Part shown: one piece after another, positions 8,439 through 16,781 of the stretch
How the letters are laid out: each line of letters starts with the position of its first letter
Numbering within the stretch: position 1 is the stretch's first letter
Assembly (NCBI GenBank): GCA_963805705.1
Contig: CAWDVH010000005.1
Location: forward strand, 62,001-126,000
DNA from: CAWDVH01 sp963805705
GTDB lineage: Bacteria > Actinomycetota > Actinomycetes > Streptosporangiales > Streptosporangiaceae
Length of the DNA stretch: 64,000 nucleotides
Reading direction: 5' to 3'
The notes under the pieces: generated by a model
The model's database searches: none
Told to the model about the DNA's origin: nothing
The model's input: only the letters and a program-made list of their open reading frames with translations
Translations under genes and position numbers: made by a program

Positions 8439-10393
8439 CCGACGACCGGGCTCCGGCATGGGTGCGCGAGGTCGACTTCTCGCTGGTTCTGCACCCGCAG
8501 ATCATGCTGACCGGCAACGTGCGGGATTGGTATCGGATGCCTGTCCCGCCTGATCCGGCCGACGCCACCGACGACGCTCCCGCCGGGCCGAGCCAGTTGG
8601 TGCCGGGTTCTGTCGGCCCGGATCAGCTGGGATCGGGCGTCGAGTGGGATTACGTCCGGATCGGCTCCGTTCTCTGGCAGCTCTGTCGGCGGCGGGGATA
8701 TGCCGCACTGGCCACGCTGGACCCGATCAGCGGCGCCCTGTCAGTACCTCCTGGTATCGAGGTACCGGCGGTGCTGCGGCCTTTTACCAGCGGGCCGCTG
8801 GATGTCGACCAGATCGCCAGCCTGCTGCAGGCGGTGGTGGCCGACTATCAGGATGCCCCGATCGGCCTGATGTTCCCCTATACCAGCCGGCTGTTTCCCG
8901 CCGCCGGGCTGGCGGACCCGAAGTATCTGGAGCTCATGGGCAAAGTGGAAGCGCTCGGCCACATCGCGGAGCCCGCTCCGTTGCCGGAGCCCGATTCCGG
9001 GACAGAGCCGGAGCCGGGGGACATCTCGCCGCTGACCCCGTTCAGCACGGTGTTCTGGCTCTGCGAGCGGCAGGAGGACCTGCATCCGGCTTTCCCGCTG
9101 AATAGCCGTGCGCTACGGGTCGTGCGGGTGCCCGTGCCCACGCTCGACGCCCGCCGCTCGGCCGCAGGCTTTGCCATGCGGCGTCAGTACGAGGACACCC
9201 AGTCCGCCGAAGTCGCCGAGGTCAGCGCGGATGCCGCCGCGAACGCGCTGGCCGAGGTGACCCATGGCATGACCGTGCGCGAGGTGTTCGCGTGCGGTGA
9301 CGTCGCGCAGGAACGCGGCCTGCCGGCCGATCAGTACGCAGAGGCGGCCCGGCTGCTGCGCGTCGGCATCACCGATGATCCATGGGCTGCAGATGCGCTG
9401 CGGGAGAAGATCCGCGGTGCCGAGGACTACCTCAACCAGCGGGTGCTGGGCCAGCAGCGCGCGGTCGCCAAGACGATGGACGTGCTGTACCGCTCCGCGG
9501 TGGGCCTGAACGGGGCGCACCTGTCCAGCTCGCCGAACAGGCCGCGTGGCGTACTGTTCCTCGCGGGTCCCACCGGGGTCGGCAAGACCGAGCTGGCCAA
9601 GGGCATCGCGAGCCTGGTACTCGGCGGCGACGCCCAGCCGCTCCGGTTCGACATGAGCGAGTTTCGCGCCGACGAGGCGCACCAGCGGCTGATCGGAGCC
9701 CCGCCCGGATATGTGGGCTATGACGCCGGCGGCGAGCTCACCAATGCGGTCCGCGCGAACCCGGTGTGCATCCTGCTCTTCGACGAGATCGAGAAGGCGC
9801 ACCCGCGGATTTTCGATCTCTTCCTGCAGATCCTGGAGGATGGCCGACTCACCGACGGTCGCGGTGCGACCGTCTACTTCACCGAGTGCTTTCTGATCTT
9901 CACGTCTAACCTGGGCGTAGCCGAGCGGGATGAGAAAACCGATGCGGCCCAGCGCACGATGGTCAACCCGGCCATGGACGCGCGACAGGTGGAGAAGATC
10001 CTCCGCGACGCGTACGAGGACTTCTTCAATCGCGGCATCGGCCGTCCCGAGCTGCGCAACCGGTTCGGCGATAACTACGTCAATCTCGACTTCATCCGGC
10101 GGCCCACCGTAGCGAAGATCGTGGACAAGGCGCTGAACTCCGTCACGGCCCGGCTAGCCGCCACCCATCAGGCGGTCCTCGAGATCGACGATGAGGTCCG
10201 GGAGTCGCTGATCGGGCACGCCATGCACAAGATCGAGGACGGCGGCCGCGGCATCAACAACGTGATCGAGGCCGCGCTGGTCAACCCGCTCGCCCGGCAC
10301 CTCTTCCACGCGCCGGTGCCCGCCGGCGGCGCGATCCGGCTGATGGAGATCGAGTTCGACGACACCACGGGCTGGCAGCTGGAAGTGAAGTGA
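8435..10393 (+). CDS. ClpB/ClpA-like AAA+ ATPase with degenerate N-terminal AAA module
   Basis: A 652-residue protein. The C-terminal half is an AAA_2 module as in the second ring of ClpB/ClpA: Walker A GPTGVGKT (378-385), pore-loop region GAPPGYVGYD, Walker B ILLFDE followed by IEKAH, sensor 1 FTSN, an arginine-finger region ELRNRFGD, and a ClpB D2-small-like C-terminal part. The N-terminal half (about 1-260) looks like an AAA fold that has lost its P-loop; it starts VLHPQIMLTGNVRDW and ends FWLCERQEDLHPAF. No ClpP-docking IGF/IGL loop is evident, so a remodelling or disaggregase role is more likely than proteolysis. GTG start; four-base overlaps with both neighbours. Confidence 0.92.
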   Translation: MTDDRAPAWVREVDFSLVLHPQIMLTGNVRDWYRMPVPPDPADATDDAPAGPSQLVPGSVGPDQLGSGVEWDYVRIGSVLWQLCRRRGYAALATLDPISGALSVPPGIEVPAVLRPFTSGPLDVDQIASLLQAVVADYQDAPIGLMFPYTSRLFPAAGLADPKYLELMGKVEALGHIAEPAPLPEPDSGTEPEPGDISPLTPFSTVFWLCERQEDLHPAFPLNSRALRVVRVPVPTLDARRSAAGFAMRRQYEDTQSAEVAEVSADAAANALAEVTHGMTVREVFACGDVAQERGLPADQYAEAARLLRVGITDDPWAADALREKIRGAEDYLNQRVLGQQRAVAKTMDVLYRSAVGLNGAHLSSSPNRPRGVLFLAGPTGVGKTELAKGIASLVLGGDAQPLRFDMSEFRADEAHQRLIGAPPGYVGYDAGGELTNAVRANPVCILLFDEIEKAHPRIFDLFLQILEDGRLTDGRGATVYFTECFLIFTSNLGVAERDEKTDAAQRTMVNPAMDARQVEKILRDAYEDFFNRGIGRPELRNRFGDNYVNLDFIRRPTVAKIVDKALNSVTARLAATHQAVLEIDDEVRESLIGHAMHKIEDGGRGINNVIEAALVNPLARHLFHAPVPAGGAIRLMEIEFDDTTGWQLEVK

Positions 10394-11076
10394 CTAGCTC
10401 AATACGGCTCAGCCGGGTGCACTTCCCCGTCACCGCGCTTGGGCCCGGCACCCGCCTCGGCGTCTGGGTGCAAGGGTGCCAGCTCGCCTGCCCGGGATGC
10501 ATGTCCAGGGACACCTGGGATGCCGCCGGAGGCAGCCGCGAGTCGATCGACGAACTGGCGGGTCTGTGGCGGACGGTCCGCGGCCAGGGGGCGACTGGCC
10601 TTACCCTCAGCGGCGGCGAGCCCGCCGAGCAGCCCGGCGAGGTGGCGGAACTGGTGCACCGGATCCGGCAGGCCGACGCCGGGCTGACCCTGGGAGCACG
10701 GCCCAGTGCGCAGTTGCCGCCACCGTTCGACGTCCTGGTCTTCAGCGGCCTGGACGAGGAGCAGTTCCGCGCCGCCTGCCCGGCGCTCGCGGAGTGCGCG
10801 GACGCGGCGGTGCTGGGCCCGTTTGACATCACCCAGCCCACGGACCTCCTGTGGCGCGGCTCGGGCAACCAGCGGCTGGTGACCTTCACCCCGCTCGGCG
10901 CTGAGCGGTACGCGCCGTACCTCGATGCCGTTGCCGCCTCGCCGGCCATGCAGTTCGTCGTCGACGCGGACCGGATCTGGACCATCGGCATCCCCCGGAT
11001 AGGCGACCTTCCCGCCCTCGAGCGACGGCTGCGCAAGCACGGCGTGGAGGCAGGAGGGGTGTCATGGCGACCATGA
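10390..11076 (+). CDS. Radical-SAM protein, 4Fe-4S single-cluster (NrdG/activase-like) type
   Basis: This 228-residue protein has the cluster motif CX3CX2C (Cys30, Cys34, Cys37 in the segment GCQLACPGC) and the SAM-binding LTLSGGEP motif, as in NrdG and other activating enzymes of the short radical-SAM group. A Trp follows shortly after the third cysteine (SRDTW), also typical of that group. No ribonucleotide reductase or glycyl-radical enzyme is encoded nearby, so the usual partner is absent. It is translationally coupled to the AAA+ gene (GTG start overlapping its stop by four bases) and overlaps the FHA gene by 13 bases. The substrate may therefore be another product of this locus; this is inference. 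Confidence 0.88.
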   Translation: MTSSIRLSRVHFPVTALGPGTRLGVWVQGCQLACPGCMSRDTWDAAGGSRESIDELAGLWRTVRGQGATGLTLSGGEPAEQPGEVAELVHRIRQADAGLTLGARPSAQLPPPFDVLVFSGLDEEQFRAACPALAECADAAVLGPFDITQPTDLLWRGSGNQRLVTFTPLGAERYAPYLDAVAASPAMQFVVDADRIWTIGIPRIGDLPALERRLRKHGVEAGGVSWRP

Positions 11077-11609
11077 CCTGGCGGTGCTCGCGGTGCCGCC
11101 GCTCCAGCGGCCGCGAGGGGATATGCCCGAGATGCCGACGGCCCTACGTTCTCGACATGCCGCCGGAGCAGAGGGCTGCCCAGCCGGAGGGACAGGCCGC
11201 CGCCGGGCCTGATCCCGCGCACGGCGAGGTGCCGTTCCCCGGCGGTGACGCGGCTCGTACCGCCGTGCCGCCATCGGAGCGGCTGGCGCTGCGGATGCCC
11301 TGGCACCAGCAGATCAACCTGCCCGACGAGGGCGAGCTCATCCTCGGGCGGTCGTCGCCAGAGTTCCGTGCCCATCCCGATGCCAGCGCGGCGCATCAGG
11401 TATCTCGCCTGCACGCCCGCGTCTACCGTGACGAGCACGGCGAGCTTTACGTCGAGGACCTGGACTCGGCCAACGGGACGTACATCGACGGTGTCCCGGT
11501 GAAGGGCCGCCCGGGCCTGCTCCGTTCCGGTCAGACGCTGCGCCTGGCCCAGGACGTGGAGTGCCCTGTCCTGCGCCTGAACGAACACGGTGAACCAGAG
11601 GGGGACTGA
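11064..11609 (+). CDS. Zinc-ribbon plus FHA-domain phosphothreonine reader
   Basis: A 181-residue protein. The head has two CX2C knuckles (Cys8/Cys11 and Cys21/Cys24), forming a short zinc ribbon. After a Pro/Ala-rich linker, residues about 75-175 form an FHA domain with the conserved LGRS, VSRLHARV and NGTYIDG motifs that bind phosphothreonine. The start at ATG 11064 has a GGAGG site six bases upstream and overlaps the radical-SAM gene; a second ATG nine bases later is possible. The next gene encodes a protein-kinase-like protein, so a kinase/FHA signalling pair is likely, in the manner of the Pkn/FHA pairs of actinobacterial secretion systems. Confidence 0.92.
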   Translation: MATMTWRCSRCRRSSGREGICPRCRRPYVLDMPPEQRAAQPEGQAAAGPDPAHGEVPFPGGDAARTAVPPSERLALRMPWHQQINLPDEGELILGRSSPEFRAHPDASAAHQVSRLHARVYRDEHGELYVEDLDSANGTYIDGVPVKGRPGLLRSGQTLRLAQDVECPVLRLNEHGEPEGD

Positions 11610-11615
11610 CGATCG

Positions 11616-14114
11616 ATGACGCATGACTTTGATCCGCCGACGGTCTGGCAGCAGAAGAGGCCAGCGCCTTCGGACGAGTTGCGGCTGCCGCTCAGCGAGC
11701 CGCCGACATCGCTGCAGCAGACGGGCGGCTCCCGGCACGCGGGACCACCGACGACCTATCAGCGACGACCCGGATCGCTGGTCGACCCGGCGACAAGCCT
11801 CCAGCGCCGCGCCGGATCGCCTGCCGACCCGCCGACGCGGCGGCAGCGGCCCCAGGGACGTCAGCAGGCCGACTCGCTCGACGGCGCCCTGGGTGAGCTG
11901 GCTGACCGGTTCGATCCGATTCCCGGCCCGGACGGCAGCGCCCGCCTGGGGTCCGGTGCGGAGGCCGAGGTCTGGCGGGTCCGGGACCGCGAGCGAGATC
12001 AGCTGGCCGCGCTCAAGCTCTACCGTCCCGATCCGCTGCTGGATCCGAGCGAGACGTTCGACGTGGCGCTCCGCGAGCGACTGGCCGACCCTGCGCTGCG
12101 GGTCCATGTGCCCGAACTGTACGGGTGGGGCCGGGCCCGCGACAGCTACGGCCGGGAGGTTGCCTGGGAGGCGATGGAGTACCTCGAGCTGGGCTCGCTC
12201 ACGGACCTGATCCAGCGGGAGGCCCCCGACGGCAAGCTGACCGCCGGGCGCGCCGTCGAGGTAGTCCGCGAGACCGTGAACGCGCTGATGTTCTGGGAGG
12301 ACGTTGTCCAGCAGCGCCAGATTGACCTGTCACCCGGCAACATCCTGGTCCGGCGCGCGGACCCGCTGGATCTTGTCCTCTCGGACTTCGGCGGCGTCCG
12401 GGGGACCGGCCTCAGCCAAGCGATCGGCGAGCTCCAGGTCAAGGTCGGCTACATGGCGCCCGAGGCGCTCGGCAACGGGAACCATTCCAAGAGTCCCTAC
12501 TGGAGCCTAGGGATGATCTGCTACCAGCTCGTCATGGGCCGCTCCGTCATCTCCGACCGGGACGAGGACGCCTTCCGGATCATCCTGGCGACCAACGACA
12601 TCGACGTGTCCGCGGTGACCGACCCTCGATGGCGGCTGCTGATCGAGGGATTGCTGACCCGGAGCATCGAGGAGCGCTGGGGACCCGGACAGGTGCGAGA
12701 GTGGCTGGCCGGAGGCTCCCCGGAAGTCCACCGCTCCGTACGCTCGGCTCGGCCGGTGCAGATGCTGGGCTTCGCCGGGGATCAGTACACGGATCGCAGG
12801 CTGCTGGCCGGCGCGATGACGTCCGAGTCCGAGCGCGCCGCGGGATGGCTCAAGGACGGCGGCGCGACCAAGCTGCGCAACTGGCTGGCGACGTTCGACG
12901 ATCATCCGTTCGACGTCGTGCACCTGGCCGGGGCCGAGCACGATGAGGGACGCGCGCAGCTTGCCGTGAGCTGGTTCGCAGCGGCACTTCTCCCGGACCA
13001 GCGTCCGCATTTCCGCAGCGTGCCGATCGACCTGGACGGGATCCTCCGGCTCGCCCAGGACCCGGCCAGCGGCGCGTTCCTGCACCAGGTCGTTGACCGC
13101 GACGTGCTCCGGATCGCGTCACTGCATCACTGCGACCACCCGCGCTGCACTGGCGGGCCGTGCCTAGAACTCCGTGAGCTGGGTGGGCGGATCGCCGGCG
13201 CCGCGACACAGGCGATGGAACAGCTGACTGCCCTCGGCCCTCGGCTAGCTAGTGATCCGCTGGCCGCCGACCTCTTCGGCTCCGGCCCGCTGGTGCAGCA
13301 GCAGGACGTCAACCGCTTCTATGCCCGGGCCGCCGAGGTACTCGCGTCCCCGGAGCGGGCCGCGCGGATCGCCGCGACGATCCGCCACGGTCGGCTGCCC
13401 CGTGCGGCCTGGTGGCAGGAGATCGCTCGCGCTGCGCTCCGGGCGGACCACCGCACGGCTGACGGCGCCGCGGCCATCTGCGTCGCCGCGGAGCTGACCG
13501 ACCGGGCGCAGGCCTACCGCAGGGCCGAGGATCGCCAGCGGCGGGTGACGGCACGACAGCACACCGCTGCCGTGTTCAGCTGGATCGGACAGCAGTTCAC
13601 CCGCAATCCCAGCGGCCGTCAGCGCATGTTCGCCCCGCCGCCATGGATCCCGAGGCTGCTGCTCTTTCTCATCCCCCTCGCATGCTTCGAGCCCGTGTAC
13701 TGGGGTGTCGTATATGCCCACCAGATGCCGCTCGCCCCAGGCGTGATGAAGACGGCCGACCAGGTGATGCAGGGCATGCAATCGTATACCGGGTGGTCGT
13801 CGGACTGGCTCACTCCCTGGCTGCTCGGACATTGGAACACCGAGCCGTGGAAGGTCTACGCCGCCTACCCGGCCGTCATGCTGCTTGCGCTGGCTGTTAT
13901 CCGCCGTACCCGGCGCGGTTCGGCCGCCCGCAGCTGGCTGGCGCTGCCTGCCACCATCGTCGGCATGATCTTCGCCATCGGCTTCATAATGCACCTACTG
14001 TCGGAGGACTTGTACGTCTTCTGGGCCACGTTCGCGGCGCTGAACATCGGAGCGCTCGTCGCGCCGATCGCGTCTCTGATCGCTGTCCGCATCATCGCCG
14101 GTCGCAATCGCTGA
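11616..14114 (+). CDS. Ser/Thr protein-kinase-like protein with C-terminal membrane helices
   Basis: An 832-residue protein. Residues 1-90 are low-complexity and Pro/Gln/Ser/Thr-rich, with repeated PxT-LQ motifs that could be phosphorylation sites. Residues about 105-360 form a kinase fold: glycine loop LGSGAEAEVW, lysine in ALKLY (Lys134), catalytic loop DLSPGN (Asp237 to Asn242, with the usual HRD His-Arg replaced by Gln-Ile) and DFG (Asp257). The APE-like segment reads MAPEAL. A helical middle part with a Cys/His group (HHCDHPRCTGGPCLE) follows, then about four hydrophobic segments between 675 and 830. The key catalytic Asp, Lys and Asn are kept, so activity is plausible. It starts seven bases after the FHA stop and ends the operon. 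Confidence 0.9.
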   Translation: MTHDFDPPTVWQQKRPAPSDELRLPLSEPPTSLQQTGGSRHAGPPTTYQRRPGSLVDPATSLQRRAGSPADPPTRRQRPQGRQQADSLDGALGELADRFDPIPGPDGSARLGSGAEAEVWRVRDRERDQLAALKLYRPDPLLDPSETFDVALRERLADPALRVHVPELYGWGRARDSYGREVAWEAMEYLELGSLTDLIQREAPDGKLTAGRAVEVVRETVNALMFWEDVVQQRQIDLSPGNILVRRADPLDLVLSDFGGVRGTGLSQAIGELQVKVGYMAPEALGNGNHSKSPYWSLGMICYQLVMGRSVISDRDEDAFRIILATNDIDVSAVTDPRWRLLIEGLLTRSIEERWGPGQVREWLAGGSPEVHRSVRSARPVQMLGFAGDQYTDRRLLAGAMTSESERAAGWLKDGGATKLRNWLATFDDHPFDVVHLAGAEHDEGRAQLAVSWFAAALLPDQRPHFRSVPIDLDGILRLAQDPASGAFLHQVVDRDVLRIASLHHCDHPRCTGGPCLELRELGGRIAGAATQAMEQLTALGPRLASDPLAADLFGSGPLVQQQDVNRFYARAAEVLASPERAARIAATIRHGRLPRAAWWQEIARAALRADHRTADGAAAICVAAELTDRAQAYRRAEDRQRRVTARQHTAAVFSWIGQQFTRNPSGRQRMFAPPPWIPRLLLFLIPLACFEPVYWGVVYAHQMPLAPGVMKTADQVMQGMQSYTGWSSDWLTPWLLGHWNTEPWKVYAAYPAVMLLALAVIRRTRRGSAARSWLALPATIVGMIFAIGFIMHLLSEDLYVFWATFAALNIGALVAPIASLIAVRIIAGRNR

Positions 14115-14173
14115 TAACGCGTGTATGGCGCCTACATATGCCCGAAGAAGATCCATAGGGGGGTCCGGGAGAT

Positions 14174-14746
14174 ATGGCCGACATAATGCCGGATGGAACG
14201 GCCGTATGGAACATCACGCGGACGGCGGACCACTCGATCAGTATAGGATCTGCCGCGCTTGCCGCGCTCCTGCTTGCTGGCTGCGGGTCTTACACGGCGC
14301 ATCAGACGGCCTATGGCGCTGGATCACGTAGCGGATCACGAAGTAGCCCGTTCATATCCGGGAGCAGAAGGTTGCCTGTGCAGCTAACTGGCACGTGGAC
14401 GGGAAGCGTATTTCAGGCAAGCGCCTCAGAGTCTTATCCCGTCACTATCAAGCTGGCGCGAATGCCGGGTACTAAGGTCGGAACGTCATCATACCCAACG
14501 CTTAAATGTAAAGGAGTGCTGCGGCTCGATAGGGTCTCTTCCAGGTCGATAGTAGTAACGGAGCATATAATTTCTGGCGCCTATAAAAAAGGCCACGGCG
14601 GGGATTGTATAACCCCGGCCCGGATCACACTCAAATATCTAACTAAGAATAACCTTATTTACACGTTCCCGTTCGACGGAGACCCAAACGGTGGAGGAGA
14701 TCCAGACGACGGGCAGGCAACTCTAGTGAGGTATCCCTCTCCGTGA
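14174..14746 (+). CDS. Secreted lipoprotein of unknown function
   Basis: This 190-residue protein has a hydrophobic stretch ending in the lipobox LLLAGC (Cys near residue 39), so the mature protein should be a lipoprotein on the outer face of the membrane. The mature part is about 150 residues, mostly beta-prone with two further cysteines, and I recognise no family. The reading frame is visibly richer in A and T than the flanking genes (for example near 14470-14660), suggesting later acquisition or relaxed codon selection. The first 20 residues before the hydrophobic core are long for a signal peptide, so a start nearer the lipobox is possible. It begins 59 bases after the kinase gene. Confidence 0.6.
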   Translation: MADIMPDGTAVWNITRTADHSISIGSAALAALLLAGCGSYTAHQTAYGAGSRSGSRSSPFISGSRRLPVQLTGTWTGSVFQASASESYPVTIKLARMPGTKVGTSSYPTLKCKGVLRLDRVSSRSIVVTEHIISGAYKKGHGGDCITPARITLKYLTKNNLIYTFPFDGDPNGGGDPDDGQATLVRYPSP

Positions 14747-14892
14747 GGGCGGGTCGAGATGGGCCGCCGCCGTGTCCATCCCAGGATCACCGTATCGGCT
14801 GACGGGGCGGGATCGTGGCTCAGACGGGGCTGCCGCCGAGCAGGACGCTGCAGGCGACCGGTCTGGACGCTCGCGCCCCGGGCTCGAGGAAA

Positions 14893-15022
14893 TCGACTAC
14901 CAGCACGTCGCCCGGTGCTGCCGTTTCGAAGGCCTCCAGGAAGGCATCGACGCTGCCGGCATGCCTGGCGGGACAGACACGACCGGCCAGGCGGCTGCCA
15001 GGCACCACGGCACGCAAGAGCG
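14893..15022 (-). repeat. 130-bp perfect copy of an internal part of the RraA-like gene (see 20621-20750)
   Basis: These 130 bases are identical, in the same orientation, to 20621-20750 inside the RraA-like gene. Translated on the minus strand the block includes the segment GSRLAGRVCPARHAG and the DVLVVD strand, which is then cut off. It is therefore a gene fragment and not a functional copy. Flanking sequence (14747-14892 and 15023-15181) is unrelated to the RraA-like gene and contains no gene I recognise. Perfect identity implies recent duplication or gene conversion. Confidence 0.9.
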
Positions 15023-15181
15023 GTGCCCGAGGCGAACCATGAGCAGCCTGACACGCTGCCGTCGACCCGGATCGCCGTCACGGCACGGGGGGTGCCAGTG
15101 ACGGCCCAGGTTTCACCAGGCGGCGACCGAGGAAGTTGGCCTGCCATGCCGGTGACCTCGCCGACCACCAGTCCGCCGCGC

Positions 15182-16069
15182 TCAGTCTGCCAGTTCCTGG
15201 CCGGGGATGGTGATGATGCCGTGCCCGATGATCGTGGCACGGCCGCCGACGCTGACCTCGGTGACCTTGCCGTGCTCCTTGCGGGCAGTAGCGTCGAGCA
15301 GGCTGGGGCGATCCATGGCGACGCCCTGATCGATCCGCAAGCGGTAGCTGCCGTCAGCTTGCGGCGAGCTGTCAGCGAGGCTGGCCACCAGGGTCACGCA
15401 GGCTGAGCCGGTGGCCGGGTCTTCGGCAACCCCGATGGCGGGGGCGAAGAACCGGGAGTACAGGCGCTGGCCGTCGCGGAAGTCGCCTGCGAACACATAC
15501 AGGTGCGGAGACCAGCCGTCGGCGAGGCTGACCTTCCAGGCCGACGTGTCCAGGGTGGCCTGGTCGACCATGTCCTGGCTGGTGAGCTGGACGAAGCAGA
15601 ACCGCAGCCCGACACCTGCGAACCAGCAGCGGACCACGGCCGTCTCGGGCAGCGAGAGCGCCCTGGCCACCGCCACCGCGGACGGCGGCTGCGGGCTGGT
15701 CTTGTACTCCGGTGACGGCAGGACCAGCCGCCAGGCAGGTCCGTCGGCAATGACGGTGACCGGGCCGGTGCCTTCCTCGAACAGGAACTGGGAACTGCCG
15801 GGGTTCCGGCTGGCCAGGACGGCGGCAGTGCCCACCGTAGAGTGCCCGGCGAACGGCAGCTCGGTGCGCGGGGTGAAGATCCGGACCCGGTGAGTGCACG
15901 CAGGGTCTGACGAGGGCAGCACGAACGTGCTCTCGGCGAAGTTGAACTCCCTGGCCAGTTGCTGCATGACCTCGTCGCTGAGGCCCTCGGCGCGGGGGAA
16001 CACCGCAAGCTGGTTGCCGCCGAACGGCCGGTCGCTGAACACGTCGATCAGGCTGAACTCTGCCTCCAT
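15182..16069 (-). CDS. PhzF-family isomerase/epimerase-like protein
   Basis: A 295-residue member of the PhzF/diaminopimelate-epimerase-like fold. The N-terminal GGNQLAVF motif, the catalytic Glu in NFAESTFV (Glu46), LPFAGHSTVGTA, and the late DPATGSA motif are all present, so the enzyme appears complete. PhzF itself isomerises trans-2,3-dihydro-3-hydroxyanthranilate in phenazine synthesis, but no other phenazine gene is here, so the substrate is likely something else. The gene lies two bases downstream of the RidA gene and the two should be cotranscribed, which suggests handling of reactive imines or small amino-acid derivatives. Confidence 0.92.
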   Translation of the reverse strand: MEAEFSLIDVFSDRPFGGNQLAVFPRAEGLSDEVMQQLAREFNFAESTFVLPSSDPACTHRVRIFTPRTELPFAGHSTVGTAAVLASRNPGSSQFLFEEGTGPVTVIADGPAWRLVLPSPEYKTSPQPPSAVAVARALSLPETAVVRCWFAGVGLRFCFVQLTSQDMVDQATLDTSAWKVSLADGWSPHLYVFAGDFRDGQRLYSRFFAPAIGVAEDPATGSACVTLVASLADSSPQADGSYRLRIDQGVAMDRPSLLDATARKEHGKVTEVSVGGRATIIGHGIITIPGQELAD

Positions 16070-16071
16070 GA

Positions 16072-16452
16072 CTAGCTCGCGATCGCGTCGAACTCGACGA
16101 CAGCGCCGAGCGGGAGTGCGGCGACCGCGATCGCAGTGCGGGCCGGGTAAGGGGCGCTGAGATGCTCCCGATACACCTCGTTCATCGCGGCGAAGTCGCC
16201 CATGTCAGTGAGATAGACACCAATCCGCACCACGTCGTCCAGGCTCTTGCCCGTCGCCTCCAAGACAGCGGTCAGGTTGCGGAGCGCCTGGTGGGCCTGG
16301 ACGGTGACGTCACCGTCGACCAGTGCCCCGGTCGCCGGGTCCTGGCCGACTTGCCCGCTGATAAACAACGGCCCGCTGCCGGATTGCACGCCGGGCGAGA
16401 ACGGGCCGGCGAGAGGCGGAAACTTGTCGCTGGTAACGGGGGTACGCGTCAC
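16072..16452 (-). CDS. RidA (YjgF/YER057c/UK114) family enamine/imine deaminase
   Basis: This 126-residue protein matches RidA in length and order: SPGVQSGSGPLFISGQVG near the start, the central LRNLTAVLEATG helix, VRIGVYLTDM, and YPARTAIAVAALPLGAVVEFDAIA at the end, which includes the conserved Arg that binds the substrate carboxylate. RidA proteins hydrolyse reactive 2-aminoacrylate-type enamines to keto acids. Translation begins at GTG 16452, seven bases after AAGGAG. It is the first gene of a two-gene unit with the PhzF-like protein, so both may act on a related amino-acid-derived metabolite. Confidence 0.93.
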   Translation of the reverse strand: MTRTPVTSDKFPPLAGPFSPGVQSGSGPLFISGQVGQDPATGALVDGDVTVQAHQALRNLTAVLEATGKSLDDVVRIGVYLTDMGDFAAMNEVYREHLSAPYPARTAIAVAALPLGAVVEFDAIAS

Positions 16453-16484
16453 GGTCGGGCTCCTTTTCGTAGTGACGGGCTGTG

Positions 16485-16759
16485 CTAGTGGTCCATCTCG
16501 GTGCGGATCCCGGCCAGGCGTTCGCTACCGCCGGTGAGCCGACGCAGTCGTATCAGCACTTCTTGGACCTCTGCGCCGCCGAACTCGGCCGCGACCTCCT
16601 GCTGCACGCGCTCCCATATCGGATAGGCGTCAGGTATTTCGGCGGGGTGTCGCCAACGGTCTGCATGGCCAGCGCCACCCAGGTGCCGTCCGGCGAGAGC
16701 GCCACCGAGCCGACCCGAGGCCCCCATGCGTATTCGTGAAGGTCGCCGAAACCCGTCAT
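16485..16759 (-). pseudogene. S9 peptidase N-terminal relic fused to another fragment
   Basis: The first frame reads like the start of a WD40-like S9 (acylaminoacyl-peptidase type) protein, DLHEYAWGPRVGSVALSPDGTW, for about 44 codons from the ATG at 16759. The frame then breaks, and a second frame continues with a helical segment ending EMDH and a stop at 16485, of uncertain origin. A complete S9 peptidase is more than 600 residues, so this is a remnant. It lies just downstream of the MFS transporter gene and in the same direction. Confidence 0.5.
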
Positions 16760-16781
16760 TGGTGCAGCGCTCCCGGTCTCG

